DNA from: Dallia pectoralis
Taxonomy: Eukaryota > Chordata > Actinopteri > Esociformes > Umbridae
Assembly: GCA_029465975.1 (NCBI GenBank)
Contig: CM055730.1
Coordinates: 15,517,774-15,581,773 of the forward strand
DNA length: 64,000 bases
Reading direction: 5' to 3'
A program made the translations under genes and the position numbers. This document shows positions 1 to 12,925 of this stretch, in pieces; positions within the stretch are counted from its first letter, which is position 1; each line of letters begins with the position of its first letter. The notes beneath the pieces are model-generated. The model saw only the letters and a program-made list of their open reading frames with translations. It had not been told where the DNA came from and made no database searches.

Positions 1-450
1 ATTGCGTGAGAGCTACGATGGCTTTCTGGTTCAAACCGACAGACCGTTAACTGTGGCACAAGTCGAATAGGTAATGGTGGTTACAGAGTGATGTGTCACA
101 ACACATAATATTCCCTGAAGTCAGTGGCCTCTTCCAACAGGATAATGCGCCCTGCAGACATTGTTCGGGAATGGTTTGAGGAACATAATTGACAGTTCTA
201 GGTGTTGTCTTGGCCTCCACATTCCCCAGATCTCAATCTGATTGAGCCTCTGTGGGGTGTGCAGGACCAACAAGCCAGATTCGCGGTTGCTCCACCTCGC
301 AACTTACAGGACTTGAAGGATCTACTGCTTATGTCTTTTTTGCCAGATACCGCAGGACACCTTCAGTGGTCTTGTAGAGGCCATGCCTCAGTGGGTCTGT
401 TTTGGTGGCATGCAGAGGTCAAACAGCATATTAGCCAGGGGGTCAGAATG
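1..450 (+). mobile_element. Tc1/mariner-type transposon remnant (3' half of transposase)
   Basis: Broken frames read like the C-terminal part of a Tc1-like DDE transposase. A QQDNAPC-like stretch near 135-155 would carry the second catalytic Asp, and SPDLNLIEPLWG near 222-258 carries the terminal Glu region. Stops and frameshifts interrupt the frame, so it is dead. The element is cut by the left edge of the window. By resemblance it belongs to the same family as the relics at 48990-49100 and 51895-52490. The exact family is an inference. Confidence 0.8.
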
Positions 451-2399
451 TTTTCAAAATATATTAGTAATTCATTTACGTTGTCTCTCGAAATGCTCAT
501 TCTTATCGTGGTGCCTTGTGGGAATTATGTGTTGCTATTTATGTACTCGGAACTAATTGGCTGATAACTCCTACACAAAGAGCATTTTTATTAGGGTTAT
601 GTTGATCTTTACAGTGTGGTAGAACCATACTTGCAATACTTATGTATAGTGCACCTTTAAGTATTTGTGCTCTGTAATTTTGTGAAAATGTACTATCGTC
701 ACACTGACTGCCTTGTGAAATGATACAAGGAGCAAAGTTCTAGTGCAAAAAGTTCACTCGATGGCTAATCTCTTTCGAACAAACTCACTCACTTGTTAGC
801 TCTGTGGGTTTCCGATTTCCTAACCCACTCTGTATGTTGTTGAAATCCACTTTTCACTTTGAAAGCTCCCTTGGTTTGAACGAAACTGTTCATACACGTT
901 TGCCTGTCTTAACTGAATAGAGACAAAGGGGACTTGAAGAGGTCAGAAAGCACTATTTTGCATACCCAGGAATTGCATTGGAGAAATGCAGTTTGGAAAT
1001 TATTTAAGGAATTAAATATAAACTCTTTTAATCATGAATGTTGAACTATTGATGTCATTGTAAGTTTGACGTCAGTGTGTTAAACTGGGAGAGAACAGAG
1101 ATTTAAGTCCGATATGACGCCGGACATATTCATTATTCTGTTTTCTCATTGTTTAAACATCAGATCTTAAATATTTAATTCAGGCTTACTGTTTGCATAA
1201 CATTCATAGACAAATACAGTACCTTGTTAGCCGGGAATGCCTGGTGAATTTAGTTATTTCATACTTTGTTATACTTTATATCTTCTGTCAGTAATATGAT
1301 AGAATGCACCATTATTACCAAATATAATCTCGATATCTTAAACCTAGCTTTGACCACTTTCTGGATTTTTCAAGTCTGAATCGTATCAGAATCATTAAAA
1401 TGTATGTAGTAGAATTATCATGGGCATGTCAATTATCTTTCCTCTAAACTTGAATTAGCATTAGGCAGTAGTGGTGTGGGTGTGGCTCAGTCTCTTAGCA
1501 ACAATTTGAAAGATACTCCCTGGCCTCAGAAACAACATTTTGGCATGGGGGACATATGCTTGTACAGTTTTAAGTAGTTTCTTTCAATTATACTAATATT
1601 TTCATAGGGCTGATTATAGCTATTTGTGTGATTTTTGCTCTTTCTGTTTGAAAAGGTTTTTGCAATGTAAATGTGAATTACACATGAGTGAACGAAAACT
1701 TTAATGATGTCTGCGTTAAGTGTGTGCATTTTAGCTTTTTAGAATCATAAAACCTTCACTCAGCTTTGCACTAGTAACAAAAGGCCTGGCTAGCATTTGA
1801 CATTCCAGTTCATCCCAAAGGTGTTCAATAGGTCAGAGGTCTGCGTTTTTTGACCAGTCTTCATGGACCCTTTGTACCCAGGTCATTGGATACGTTTTCA
1901 ATTACAGACATATGTCTTGAAACCTAATGTGGCTGCAATTCACCTAGTTTCCACATGCACAATACAATGTAACATTTTCCCTTTAACAGATCCCAAAAGG
2001 AGATGAACTATTATAACTGCTTGTATTCGTAGCTTGGGTTCACTTAAAAAGAAATTGAGCACATACATTCAGTAGTACTCGAGATCATGTTTTTACTATT
2101 CAATCTTTTTGTCTACTTTCCTAGAAAAGAGCCATACTAGAACCTCACTCAAGTAATGAGGTGAAGCACAAAGCAGGCTAAGCAGCAGCTACTAGCTACT
2201 CTCCCTACTGGGCTGCATGTGAGCCTTGTACCCTACCACAAGGAGGATAATTGGTCCTCCGAGTGTACCCATTCAATGTTCCTGAAACGCCATGGGCCAA
2301 AGCTGGGGAACACCCAATACTCCATAGACTGCCACATCTCCTGCACCCCTTCAATCTTTGTCCTAGGCCCCCTCTGACCCACCTTCCCCATTGGCCAAG
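451..2399. other. sgms1 upstream region, no gene seen
   Basis: No convincing coding exon is visible. About 1785-1880 resembles a decayed stretch of a Tc1-like fish transposon. A pyrimidine-rich stretch ending in AG near 2122 could be the acceptor of a 5' UTR exon that carries the sgms1 start, but the upstream noncoding exon and the promoter cannot be identified from sequence alone. Confidence 0.4.
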
Positions 2400-3016
2400 A
2401 TGAAGCAGGTGGGGCAGTGGTCGGCAGAGGAGGTGTCCAATTGGTTAATGGATGAGGGGATGCCGGAGTACGCCGACTCCCTCCAGCAGGTCGACGGCTC
2501 TGCCCTGCTGCGACTCACACAGGCTGACTTCCACGCACCGCCACTCTCGCTGGTCTCCTCCGACAATGGCCGGCAGCTCCTGGAACGCCTGGAGACCCTA
2601 CGGATCGAGCATCACATTGAGGAACACCACATGAATGGTCACGCCAATGGCAACGCAGGGCTGCCCAATGGCACGACCAAGCCTCAGCACAAGGGCCCGA
2701 TTGCGGGGCTCAACGGCTTCCGGAAGGAGATGGTCCACATTCCCATACCCGTCTCTGAGGTTGAACGCTCTGGCTTACCCCTGGAGTGGGGAAAAACCGG
2801 CATGGCCTTTCTCTACGCAGTCATCTGCTTCGTCACCACCTCCGTGATCATCTCCGTGGTCCATGAGAGGGTGCCAGCCAAAGAGCACACCCCGCCGCTG
2901 CCCGATAAGTTCTTTGATCTGTTTGACCGGGTGGAGTGGGCCTTCTCTATCTGCGAGATCAATGGCATGCTGCTGGTGGGGTTGTGGCTGGTGCAGTGGA
3001 TCCTGCTGAAATACCG
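2400..3016 (+). CDS. sgms1: sgms1 coding exon 1: SAM domain, TM1 and TM2
   Basis: Encodes residues 1-205 plus two bases of Arg206. The start is the ATG at 2400. An in-frame TTG nine bases upstream only lengthens the open frame, and the residues after the ATG align with the human SGMS1 N-terminus. Residues about 5-70 form a SAM domain (VGQWSAEEVSNWL at its start). A His/Asn/Gly-rich linker follows at 71-105. The conserved EWGKTGMAFLYAV begins TM1 (about 133-154), the loop carries VVHERVP and PPLPD, and FSICEINGMLLVGLWL is TM2 (about 182-202). The exon ends CG before the donor GTAACA. Confidence 0.96.
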
Positions 3017-3285
3017 GTAACACATCACACATGGGCTATTAGAGTAGACCTTGGAGCAGCGTTTTCTTGTTTAAATTTCAGAATAAATACATCTGGATAT
3101 GGCTGCATTCCAGGCTTACTACAGTGTACACGCCCGCTAGGTCACAGCACAGTCGCATATGCATTTAACACGTCAGCTAAAGCCATTGGATAATATGATA
3201 ATTTGTTGGCATGCAACCATTCTTTGATGCAAATTAACATAAGCCAAAATACGACCATCCAATAACCATGTATCTCTGTTTTCAG

Positions 3286-3403
3286 GTCAATCATTGGCCG
3301 TCGGTTTTTCTTCATTGTGGGCACCCTCTACCTGTATAGGTGTGTGACCATGTACATCACCACACTGCCTGTTCCAGGGATGCATTTCCAGTGCTCTCCA
3401 AAG
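3286..3403 (+). CDS. sgms1: sgms1 coding exon 2: TM3 region
   Basis: Begins with the third base of Arg206 after an acceptor ending TTTTCAG and runs to Lys245 before the donor GTTTGT. It encodes SIIGRRFFFIVGTLYLYRCV and then PVPGMHFQCSPK, the D2 region of the sphingomyelin synthase family with the RRFF and YLYR motifs. It supplies the third membrane span and the following lumenal loop. The match to human is near complete and the frame joins without adjustment. Confidence 0.96.
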
Positions 3404-4500
3404 GTTTGTCTTTTTCCAAATCCACGGCATGATATGTCATTTACTTACACACGCTGTGTGACTTTTACACTCTTGGGGCTCTTTGCGTTTTGTACATTTT
3501 TACTTGATAAAATTCTACAGAAAATATTGGAGGGGAATTAATGGCAGTGGGCTGCATTCAAACCTATACACACTCTGGCATACATTTAAACAGCACATTT
3601 TTGTAATACCTGCTTCTAGCCATCAGTGTGGTTATTGCACTTTTCAACTGGCGCCGGGTCCCACTATTGAGAATCACACTGCTTTCAATGTTTTTTGGGA
3701 AGTGGTTACCATCTCTGGTTCTCCGGTACTCCCAACAGCACACATTTCTGTTGTAGAACTGGACAATAACACACAACTGAACACAGTGAAAGCCTTATCA
3801 GTATTTAGTAACAATAAGGGTTAACGTGTGTTGAATCTGCTGTGCTTGCATGGGGCGACAAGGATAATATGTATTGTTGGGGGTAGTTAATGAGCTGAGC
3901 TGGGAAACACTGTTTTAGGGGAACGTACCCAACTGCTATTTTCAGCTTTAGATATAGTTGTTATTCAGATCTGGGCTCTGCCCTTGAACATTTCCCACCA
4001 CCCAATAGTATTGTGCTTTTAATTTGTGGTTGTCTTGCAGGAAGACCCAGAATCATGTTGTTTTTAGCTGCTAAAATTGGAACCCAGTGTGGTCCTCAGT
4101 TTGAACAGCCGTTTGTGACAAGGACACAGATTTTGTTGCATAAAAACAATAAAACAATTTCTACTCTCTCTGTTGCCAAAGGCCAGTGGGAGAGATGTGT
4201 ACTGTACAGTTTTCTAGTTTGCCCCCTCCAGCAACAGATGAAAGCTTTTTGATGTACTGTCATAGCATGAATTTGTTATTTTATTCTTAACCTTCACCTG
4301 AAAGCGCATAAGCTATCCTTTTGTAGCAAATACCTGCTGTGTTTGTATGCACACTATTATATTTACATTTTGTATTTGTATGTGTACTTTGTGTTTTTGC
4401 AGGTTCCCAATTATACCTGATATCACCACAATGCCTCTTTTTTCTTTTTTAAATGTTGCATAGATTTAAAGAAATTTGACAATGTGTTTTGTTGTTGTAG

Positions 4501-4654
4501 TTATTTGGAGACTGGGAGGCTCAGATGAGGAGGATCATGAAGATGATCGCTGGTGGAGGCCTGTCGATCACTGGATCCCACACAATGTGTGGAGACTACC
4601 TGTACAGTGGACATACTGTCATGCTAACGCTAACCTATCTTTTTATCAAAGAGT
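4501..4654 (+). CDS. sgms1: sgms1 coding exon 3: catalytic motif D3
   Basis: Residues 246-296 plus one base of Tyr297. It contains MCGDYLYSGHTVMLTLTYLF, the D3 motif of the family. His283 of SGHT is the first catalytic His, equivalent to human His285, and it attacks the phosphocholine donor. The following residues form a membrane span. The acceptor is GTTGTTGTAG and the donor GTAAGT. Confidence 0.97.
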
Positions 4655-5279
4655 GTAAGTATTACATACACCCAGTCAGGCTAAAGCTAGCTTATCTCTT
4701 GTTCATCTTTATGGCGCAATCACTTTAAGCTTTATTAGCTGTCCATTGGCTGACCTTTTGTCTGCTCTGTTCTCTTTTACAATCGGAAACTACCCGTTGG
4801 TGCATTACCACTGCTCAGTACAAAGGTTTTGGTATTGCAGAAACAGTTTACATAAGCAATAGAGAGAGAGAAGCTGATTTTGTATGTATTTGTTTTCTTG
4901 CGGACAATAGTCACGTGATGTTATAGAACTGAACTGTTTATGCTGCAGTGTCATCTTGTGGATGGTTGTGGAAGTGGGGACTAGAAGACAACATCAGGGA
5001 TATTGAACAGATGTTGCATGTCCAAAAAACTGTTTTCTAAGCTCACGAGCTGCCTAGCTTTTATTTTGGTTGTCTTTTGCATGTAGGACACAGGCTAGTA
5101 ACATTTACAGTGGTCTATTATCATTACAACGTTTCAACCTGGTTTTAGTATTCTAATGGACTAATAATAATGCTGGATTGGATCCTGAACCGATGTTTTA
5201 CAATGGTTTCACTGGTTATGTACTATGCAAATGCATCATGTTTCTTCTTATATTCCATTTCTGTTTGCTCTATTGTCAG

Positions 5280-5446
5280 ATTCCCCTAAGAGGTTTTGGT
5301 GGTACCACTGGATCTGCTGGACCTTGAGTGCAGTGGGCATCTTCTGCATACTGCTGGCCCATGACCACTATACAGTTGATGTGGTGGTGGCCTATTTCAT
5401 CACAACACGCTTGTTCTGGTGGTACCACACTTTGGCTAACCAGCAG
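5280..5446 (+). CDS. sgms1: sgms1 coding exon 4: catalytic motif D4
   Basis: Residues 297-352. It starts YSPKRFWWYHWICW and carries HDHYTVDVVVAY, the D4 motif. His326 and Asp330 match human His328 and Asp332 and complete the catalytic triad with His283 of the previous exon. ITTRLFWWYH and ANQQ end the exon. The acceptor is TATTGTCAG and the donor GTGGGG. All active-site residues are present, so the enzyme is predicted to be functional. Confidence 0.97.
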
Positions 5447-5541
5447 GTGGGGAGCGAATACATCTGTCTCCATTATCTCATGTTGGCTTATGCTGTAGAG
5501 ATGCAGTCATGTGTTTATTTCTCTTGTGCTTTATCATTCAG

Positions 5542-5718
5542 GCACTGAAAGAGACGTCTCAGAGCAACCCGTTCTCCAGAGTCTGGTGGTATGGACTGTT
5601 CCAGTATTTTGAGGAGAATGTCAAAGGTATTGTACCTCGGAATTACCAGCTGCCGTGGCCATTGAGAGTGCCACTGTGGAACGGAGGTGTGAAGTACAGC
5701 AGACTGGACACTCAGTGA
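5542..5718 (+). CDS. sgms1: sgms1 coding exon 5: cytosolic C-terminus and stop
   Basis: Residues 353-410 and TGA at 5716-5718. It encodes the cytosolic tail, with conserved blocks SRVWWYGLFQYFEENV and GIVPRNYQLPWP and the terminal KYSRL, where human ends in a very similar KYSRLVNDT. It follows a short 95-bp intron with acceptor TCATTCAG. Confidence 0.96.
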   Translation, partial: ALKETSQSNPFSRVWWYGLFQYFEENVKGIVPRNYQLPWPLRVPLWNGGVKYSRLDTQ

Positions 5719-8655
5719 CCCAGGTCACATGACGAGGAGGGAAGCTGAGGGATTAGCTCCCTGAAAAGGAAAGAGAAGACGGTGTTGTTTTGCCGAGACA
5801 ATGCTTCTCCGTTTGTATGGTTCTGACCAACCCGAGTCCAACTGGCTTGCACTGTGACGACAGTATGTTTTACTTTTTCTTGAAAATGTAGAACACTTTG
5901 ATCACATTTTTTTGACACTAATTGCTGCTTTGTCTGCAGCAAATTTGGTTATGATTTCAATATATTTTCTTCCTGTTTGTTTTGACCATATCTAACAAGC
6001 AAGTTAAATTTGTTTTCTGAGCAAATACTGTTCTTATAAGGTCTACAAAGTTCAAATTATGTCACAGCCATTATTCGTTTACTAGAAGAATGCCATGCCA
6101 TACACAATCTGAGACTTTTTGATGCAAAGTTTTCATTTTTTACAAATGTTCTTTTGGATATACTGCAACATGGCAATGGTGAAAAATAATAATTTTCTAA
6201 CTATTTAAACTACATTATTTTTAAAAACAAATGAAGTCCATAACAATATTTTTAGATTTCTACCTTTTTCAACATGGTAGTTTTTCTAGTGCCTTCTTTC
6301 GCCTGATTGTACAATGTGTTTGTGTTCCTTTGCCTTGTGTGTCTGTTTGTCTGTCCACAAGGTTTCTAATTATCTTTCATGTTTTGTCGCATGAATGTAA
6401 CAATTATAATGCCAGCCTTACAGTATGACAATTGGTCTTCCCCAAACAAGAAACGGAGACACGTGAAATGTCCTGCCTATTTACAGTATTTCTTGTTTTC
6501 CACAGTCAGTGCTGTTATAGCAGTTAAAGGACTGTTATTATTATTTATTTTTCATGTCAACATTTCCTGACACGTATTCAGTTTTGAATCTGGTTTAACA
6601 AGGTTCCAAACCTATTCAACCAATCATTGCAAACAGTCTTTGTTCAGCAGTCTGTTTGTGACATTAGGCGGTTGTGTCCCCATTTACTGAGATGTCTGTG
6701 CAAGACAGTGGTGCATTACTTTGGTCCCGGAGGGTTTCTGATGTCCTTTGTTGCATGTATTATTGACTATAGAGCTCTTTGGCTTGCTAACCATTTGTCA
6801 TGAAACCTCTAATATAGTTTGTTACCTGATAAATAATGCCAGATGGCCCCAAAGGGCTAAACTGGACTTGTGCAGCACACCTACATCTTAAAGAGAATTG
6901 AGCCCGTTTCTTGTCAGAAAGTATCTGTATTTAGCTCCACTGGCCACTTTGAAGTGTGTTTATGAATGTACTTTGTAAGAATGTCTTACTGATGATGAAG
7001 TTATTCAAGGGACTACCAATGAATGTCTTGAAGTCAAATTTAGCTTAGCTCCTTAACTTAACAAAGGTAGAGCAGTGGTTGTTGTCCAAACAAAACGTCA
7101 CCTTAGTTGTGGTACCTTGAGGTGGTAGACCATCTCCTCATTGATGTTTATATTTAAAGTACATTGAGGTCCATGAGTGTAGCATGTACTTGTGTAACAA
7201 ACTGCTAGTTCATTGGAAGTCTGAAAAGTTTTGAAAACTGAATGTGAATGACAGCAAATGTCTCTAGTCTCCTTGATTTCACCCAAATAATATTGCTCTA
7301 GGAGAGAGTAGTTCGATGATAATGCCCAATGGCTCTTTCATTTAGACATTTCTCATTAGAGGATTTTTAAAGCTCAAACAACATAAAAGGAGAAGACATT
7401 TGTCTTGAATGATGATCATTTCTTTAAGTCAATATGTCAATGTTTATGAATGTTTAAATTATTGCAATCGAAATTCCTTGAGATGCACCTTCAATTTCTC
7501 CAGGAATGGTTCCGATGTCGTTTCTATTTTGTGAATATTCATTTCAGCCAGTGTTTTGATTTTGGCATAGTTTTTCTTTTGTATGTTTCCACCCACTATC
7601 TTGGCAGTGCTTTTTTATCAGAGACACCTGGCAGCAACGCTGAGCCAAACTCTGTATCCCTGAGCCTATGGTGTGTTCGTAACCAATGGAAAGTGTGAAT
7701 GTAACATTACAACTGTGGAAAATCCACTTGAGCAACCTGTCAACGGGTAGCTACTTGTGGGCAACTGTTGATCATCAAATACCGGTTTCAATTCTCCAAC
7801 CTGGAGACTTTAGATGTCACGTTCTAAGGGATTTACCTCTGGAAAAGTAAACCATTACAAAACAGTATTTCAAACAGATTCCATGCAGTTGACACAGCTT
7901 GTTAGATGATCGTCGATGAAATTAGTAAATGCATCACCATGTATGGATGCTTCCCAGCTGGTTCTTATCCACCTACCACATGGCTATGAATGCATCACTA
8001 CACTTGGCTGTATATGGAGTTAATGAATATATAGCGCACTTGGGTTTTTTCCACCTCCAGTTTTAGAGCAAATTTATCATTAGCTTTTAAAATACTTAAC
8101 TTACTTATGTCTGTGGAAGTGTGCATTTCTTTATTGCATGGTCATTACATTTCACAGGCTCAATCCCCATCACTCCAAACTGAATGGTTTAAACCAATGC
8201 ATGCACTGGTAGCAGATGTACTACTTTGGTCCAAACCATTTTACAGTTGCTTTTTATGTTAGGCTACCAAATGTTATAATTTATATTCCTCTGTTCCACA
8301 AAAGTTTAAAATTGCATCCCATTTGTGGAAGAATTGCTGTTGGAACAAATCCGTCATTTCAAAAAATCTTTTTGCAGCACAGTAAGGGTCATACTTTGAT
8401 TATAGTTGAACACTTGGGAATGTGCTTTAAATATATCACAATAATTTTAATGTATTTTTCCCTGACCATGGGAGATAAATTAGTCCATGCTAATCAATGA
8501 CAAATACTGACGGTAAATGTAATTGTCTGTTTACTTTGTGAATCAACAATCCAATTAATGTATTTTGTGGTGTATATCAGATGTTTGTAAGCTATGATGA
8601 ATATGACAGAGGATTATATCTGGAAAGCTTTCGAATAAAATATATATATTCAGTA
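5719..8655 (+). other. sgms1: sgms1 3' UTR (probable extent)
   Basis: A-T rich, unique-looking DNA with no open frame worth calling follows the sgms1 stop. The first canonical AATAAA I find downstream on this strand is at 8634-8639, which suggests a long 3' UTR ending near 8655. Earlier cleavage at a variant signal is possible. Confidence 0.45.
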
Positions 8656-9660
8656 TGTTTGGCAGGAATTTTTGCACATTATTATAAGCTGAATATTGTT
8701 GGGGTCATATATCCTGCTGGGGCAACAGCAGGGGGTGCCATTACACAAATATTCAGAGCTTTAAACATTGAGTAGCAGTTCATGCACTTTTTGTATTGTA
8801 TAACATTTTATTTTTTCCATAATACTTTGCACATTTAGATGTATGAAGCAGGTGGCCTTAAGAACACTGTATATAATTGTTTTGAGCTGATCTTTAGACA
8901 TACTTGCTGAACAACCCTCAGTATGATCTAAGTAACGTAACCATTGCAGTGTTTTTTGCTTACAAATTAGAGACTGATTGAATCCTATTTAACATGATAA
9001 CTGCTTCACAACTACACAGTAAGTTTGGACCACAACAAAATCATGGGAATTACAGGAACACAATGTAGCTTCACTGACTGGAGCATCGGTTTGCCCTGCG
9101 GTTTTTATCAACTGTGTGTTTTTAGGTGAAGACCTTTTTGTCTTCATTGGTTTACGTTGTAGTGTAATGTGTCTGGTGCCATTGCCGTTCAGAAGACTAC
9201 GTACATTTGTTTCAACCAACAGAAGAAACGGTATTTGTGTTTAATAGGACTCAATTTCCAGGTGTGGTAGGGATAATAAACAGGAGGCACATTCCTATTC
9301 CGCCCCCTGGAGGCAGGAATGGAGTACTGTTCTGCAATGGAAACCGTTACTGCTGTCTTAAGGTTAACTTATTAACATCATAGCTAAATGGCCAGGCTCC
9401 ACTGATGACAGAATACATTATTTGGTTAAGATTACCTTAAATATCACACTTACTACACATTTAAGCATTTCATGGATATGTTCTAACAGGTACCAACTAC
9501 ATTATTCAAGTTAAATATCTAATTTCTGAAGCTAATTCATTCTATACTTATTCTGATAGCAAGAGCCAGGCCATTTCCATTCAGTCCAACAGTATTTAAT
9601 AAATGGATGTTTCCGTGTAATTGGAAGTCCTCACATGGTTTAACAATCTTTATATTTCAA
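8656..9660. other. intergenic DNA, nothing recognised
   Basis: Between the likely sgms1 poly(A) site and a LINE fragment. No coding exon, RNA gene or clear repeat was seen on either strand. Confidence 0.4.
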
Positions 9661-10085
9661 GGATCTCCTCATCTCATCTTCAACCGCTTATCCGGGGTCG
9701 GGTCGCGGGGGTAGCAGCTCTAGCAGGGGACCCCAAACTTCCCTTTCCCGGGCAACATTAGCCAGCTCTGACTGGGGAATCCCGAGGCGTTCCCAGGCCA
9801 GTGTGGAGATATAATCTCTCCACCTAGTCCTGGGTCTTCCCCGAGGTCTCCTCCCAGCTGGACGTGCCTGGAACACCTCTCTAGGGAGGCGCCCTGGTGG
9901 CATTCGTACAAGATGCCCGAACCACCTCAACTGGCTCCTTTCTATGCAAAGGAGCAGCGGCTCTACTCCGAGTTCCTCTCGGATGACTGAGCTTCTCACC
10001 CTATCCCTAAGGGAGAGGCCAGCCACCTTTCTGAGAAAACCCATTTCGGCCGCTTGTACCCGCGATCTCGTTCTTTCAAGGATGA
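9661..10085 (-). mobile_element. non-LTR retrotransposon (LINE) 3' fragment
   Basis: The minus strand has an open 118-residue frame (10044-9688) that is Arg/Pro-rich, with RWFGHLVRMPPGRLPREVF and GRRPRGRPRTRWRDYI followed by LLPPRPDPG. This is the C-terminus of a reverse transcriptase polyprotein very common in fish genomes. The GC content is well above its surroundings. It is 5'-truncated, as expected for target-primed insertion. The clade is not certain. Confidence 0.8.
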
Positions 10086-11285
10086 ATTAATTAAATTATC
10101 TCTAAAAAGAAAATAAGACTGTTAATAACTATATTCTTACAATTCCTGGTTGTTCAACTGATGTCTAAATCAACAGTCAATGAGGCCATTTTGGGCCGAG
10201 GACATTCCACTTATATATAATTGCTCCAGCAGTCTGTAAAACATGAGTAGACAGGAGGTCTATGGTGTGACAGAACAAGCCATCTTGCAGTATTCTGTAA
10301 TATCAGTGAACAACTTCATTATCTGTTCCAGTAAAGGACAAATGCTCTAGTCTAGAAGGACTAATTAACGAAGGCACTTAATCTCTCGCTGCCCAGAGAA
10401 GGGCACAAGAAAGGCCATCAAAATATTGTTTAGAATTTTTATATACTGCACAAAGATTCAGATTACCTGTTTTTATTTAAATAATGTATTTTTAATTTAA
10501 ATTTTCATTAATGATAAAGATATTTTATTAAATATGTGAAAAGAAAAAATATTTCTTGAAAATTTGAAATTCATCCTCAACCTGTACTTAAAGCAACTGA
10601 TTGTTGACATTCTTGCGCTGTTTTTAAAACAAACTGTGCACAGATTTGTGGTCCAAAAGTTGATTATTACACAACCATTTATATTGACATTTACTTGGTC
10701 ATACTAATAACAGGTAATTCCTTTGTCCTTTTGGTGTCATTTTGGAATATCAATATGTAAATGAGCTGCTGAATATTTGAGGGACACTACCATCTGGTTT
10801 TTGTCCCAACTGCTGACTCACTCAGCTTTCTTTACAGAATCATGGCTAAACAATTGAATTCCCACGTCATAGTGGAATGCCATGTTGATGGTTTACCAGA
10901 ACAATGTAATAAATCCAATTGTTTTCGTATCAACAAAGGCTAAGATGTCACTATACTGTGTAAATCATACTCTCCAGACTTGGAATATTTTTTTATTCAC
11001 TGCAAGCCTTTCTTTCCACCTGTGGAAATTCTGTGGGGACGTACATTTATTCCACAATGATCAGTGTGCTGGATTTTATTTACACATGCCTCAAACAGGA
11101 TCTTCCCAAGCACAAGCAACCAGTCAAATGCCCCAAAAGACATGGTCAAATTCTGGACTATTTTTTACAGAACCTTTGAAGGGGCATACCGCATTGGACC
11201 AAACTACAAGCAAACAGAATAGGACAGGTTTTCAGACCAAACCCAGGTCAAGAACAGACCTAAAGATAAAGGTTATAAAGGTTTA
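10086..11285. other. intergenic DNA, nothing recognised
   Basis: A-T rich DNA between two transposon relics. A 134-residue open frame at 10882-11286 has no domain features and runs towards the Tc1-like remnant that follows; it may itself be decayed transposon sequence. Confidence 0.35.
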
Positions 11286-12060
11286 AGAACCTCAGGGGAA
11301 GATCAAGGGATCTCTAGGCCTCTCTAGCCACAATCAATTTCAAAGTGCATGCTTAAACTGTCAGAGACTGCAAAAAATGGGCTTACCTGGCAGAAAAGGT
11401 CTCTAAAAACAATATCATGGCTGATCTTTGCCAGACAACACTTAGAAAAATACCAAAACTACTGGAACAATGTGGTCTGGACAGATGAAAGATGGAGTTG
11501 TTTGTCTGCAATGTCAGACAACATGTCTGGTAATAAAAGAAACATTTTGACTGAAAAACCTAATAACAACTGCAAAGCATAGAGACAACGTATACTGTCT
11601 CCGGGTCTGGCCAACTTTCCACGAGTTAGTCAACTATGAGTTACATAATTTACTAGAGAATTCTTAAATTTTCACGAGATGTGTCAAAAAGATGAAGTTA
11701 AACCAAACATCTTGCAATGACTCAACACATGCAAGCAAAAGGTCCAACAGATCAGTCTCAAAAAGAATAAATGCATGCATGCAAGAAAAGCCCTCAAACA
11801 TGTCACAGTTCAAGCAATACTTCAGAGACAAGTGGGTTAAAGCTAGCAGTAAACCTATTTTTCTTTGCACTTGAAAATTGAATTTCTGTAAATTTTTATA
11901 AATAAATGCAGTTTCACTGTCACATGTTAAATTTGGTTACAAATCAGTCAGGTAACCTTTATCTGTCAGTAGTGTTAAAAAGCTGATCATAATCAATTTT
12001 TAAGAAAAATTACTTTTCAGGGGGTATACTTACATTTTCACCTGACTGTTGTTCCAAACC
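11286..12060 (+). mobile_element. decayed Tc1-like transposon
   Basis: Around 11296-11580 broken frames resemble a Tc1 transposase, with a VVWTDER stretch near 11470-11490 equivalent to the conserved W(S/T)DE block around the first catalytic Asp. Stops interrupt all frames. The stretch to about 12060, ending near a GGGGTATACTTAC motif, probably includes the terminal region. Ends are approximate. Confidence 0.5.
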
Positions 12061-12599
12061 AGGCTAGTCAGTCATTGCTGAGTATATTGATAAGGTTGGA
12101 AGTGTTGTCAGAGCCTAACCACATCAACAACACAGTCATGGTTAGCTTGAAAGGCAAACTAAACCACAGAGAACAACATGGGACTCTAACAATCACTCAC
12201 TCAATATCCTCAGACAGGCAGGAAATGGGTGTCTCTCCTTTTTTGTCGAGCATATCCTAATTATGGTTGCTTGGTAACAAAAGCTATGAAGGAGAGATAA
12301 GAAGGAATTAGTTCATTTAGTGCTTGCAATGACACATTGGGGGTCTACTGCAGATGGCAACCATGAGAGAGATGTTCCTCCTTTGAGATTCTTAACAGCA
12401 ACAGCTCCATCTTTCTAGGCAGAAATGTTGAATACATATTTGAGTGCTTAGCATTAAATTGATAGCCCCTTTTTATTCCAGGACCTATTGATAAAGGATA
12501 CATTGTAAACAGAAACAAATGCCAAAGTTTGAGGAAATATTCATTTTTTTTAATGTTGGATTTTGACCCCAAATGGTGTCAGCTAATTGAGTTTATGGA

Positions 12600-12925
12600 G
12601 GAGACAGGTACACAGGTCTTTGAGGTGGGCAGCAAAGATTGAGGCAGACCCTCCCATCCAGGAAACTGACTATTCAGTTCTATCCCCTCTGGCAGACGGC
12701 TGACACTAGACTGTCCATAGTCTGACCCCCACATTCTCATTGATTACCCACCCTGTACACTATCAGAACAGATACAAAACTCAGATGGACATTCCGAACT
12801 CTAACTAGACATTGCTTTTTTGCTATGTGTACTGATCGTATCCGTTCTTCAATGCGTGTATTAAGTGTTGCAGCAAGGGGTCAAAAGAAATTCCTTGTGT
12901 GTGTAACCCTGATTCTGACTCTGAG
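12600..12925 (+). mobile_element. LINE 3'-end fragment (L2/Rex1-like)
   Basis: The sequence reads like the tail of an L2/Rex1-type fish LINE, with a piece near 12650-12715 translating to a PSRK...FYPLWQTAD-like remnant of the ORF2 C-terminus. A variable 3' UTR follows. No complete frame remains. Confidence 0.45.

Larger units (their letters stand above)
2400..5718 (+). other. sgms1: sgms1 gene, complete coding region in five exons
   Basis: Sphingomyelin synthase 1 transfers phosphocholine from phosphatidylcholine to ceramide in the Golgi membrane, giving sphingomyelin and diacylglycerol. The five exons (2400-3016, 3286-3403, 4501-4654, 5280-5446, 5542-5718) join in phase to 410 codons plus TGA, close to the roughly 413 residues of the human protein. 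All introns are GT-AG. The order is SAM domain, linker, then six membrane spans with the LPP-like catalytic core. The SAM domain and overall similarity favour SGMS1 over SGMS2, which lacks SAM. The introns (269, 1097, 625 and 95 bp) hold nothing else recognisable. Whether this is the only copy or a teleost paralogue cannot be told here. Confidence 0.95.

Noticed and set aside
2391..2399. TTG start three codons before the sgms1 ATG
   Set aside because: Not a vertebrate start; ATG at 2400 matches the family.
9688..10044. 118-codon minus-strand gene
   Set aside because: It is the C-terminus of a truncated LINE polyprotein, not a host gene.
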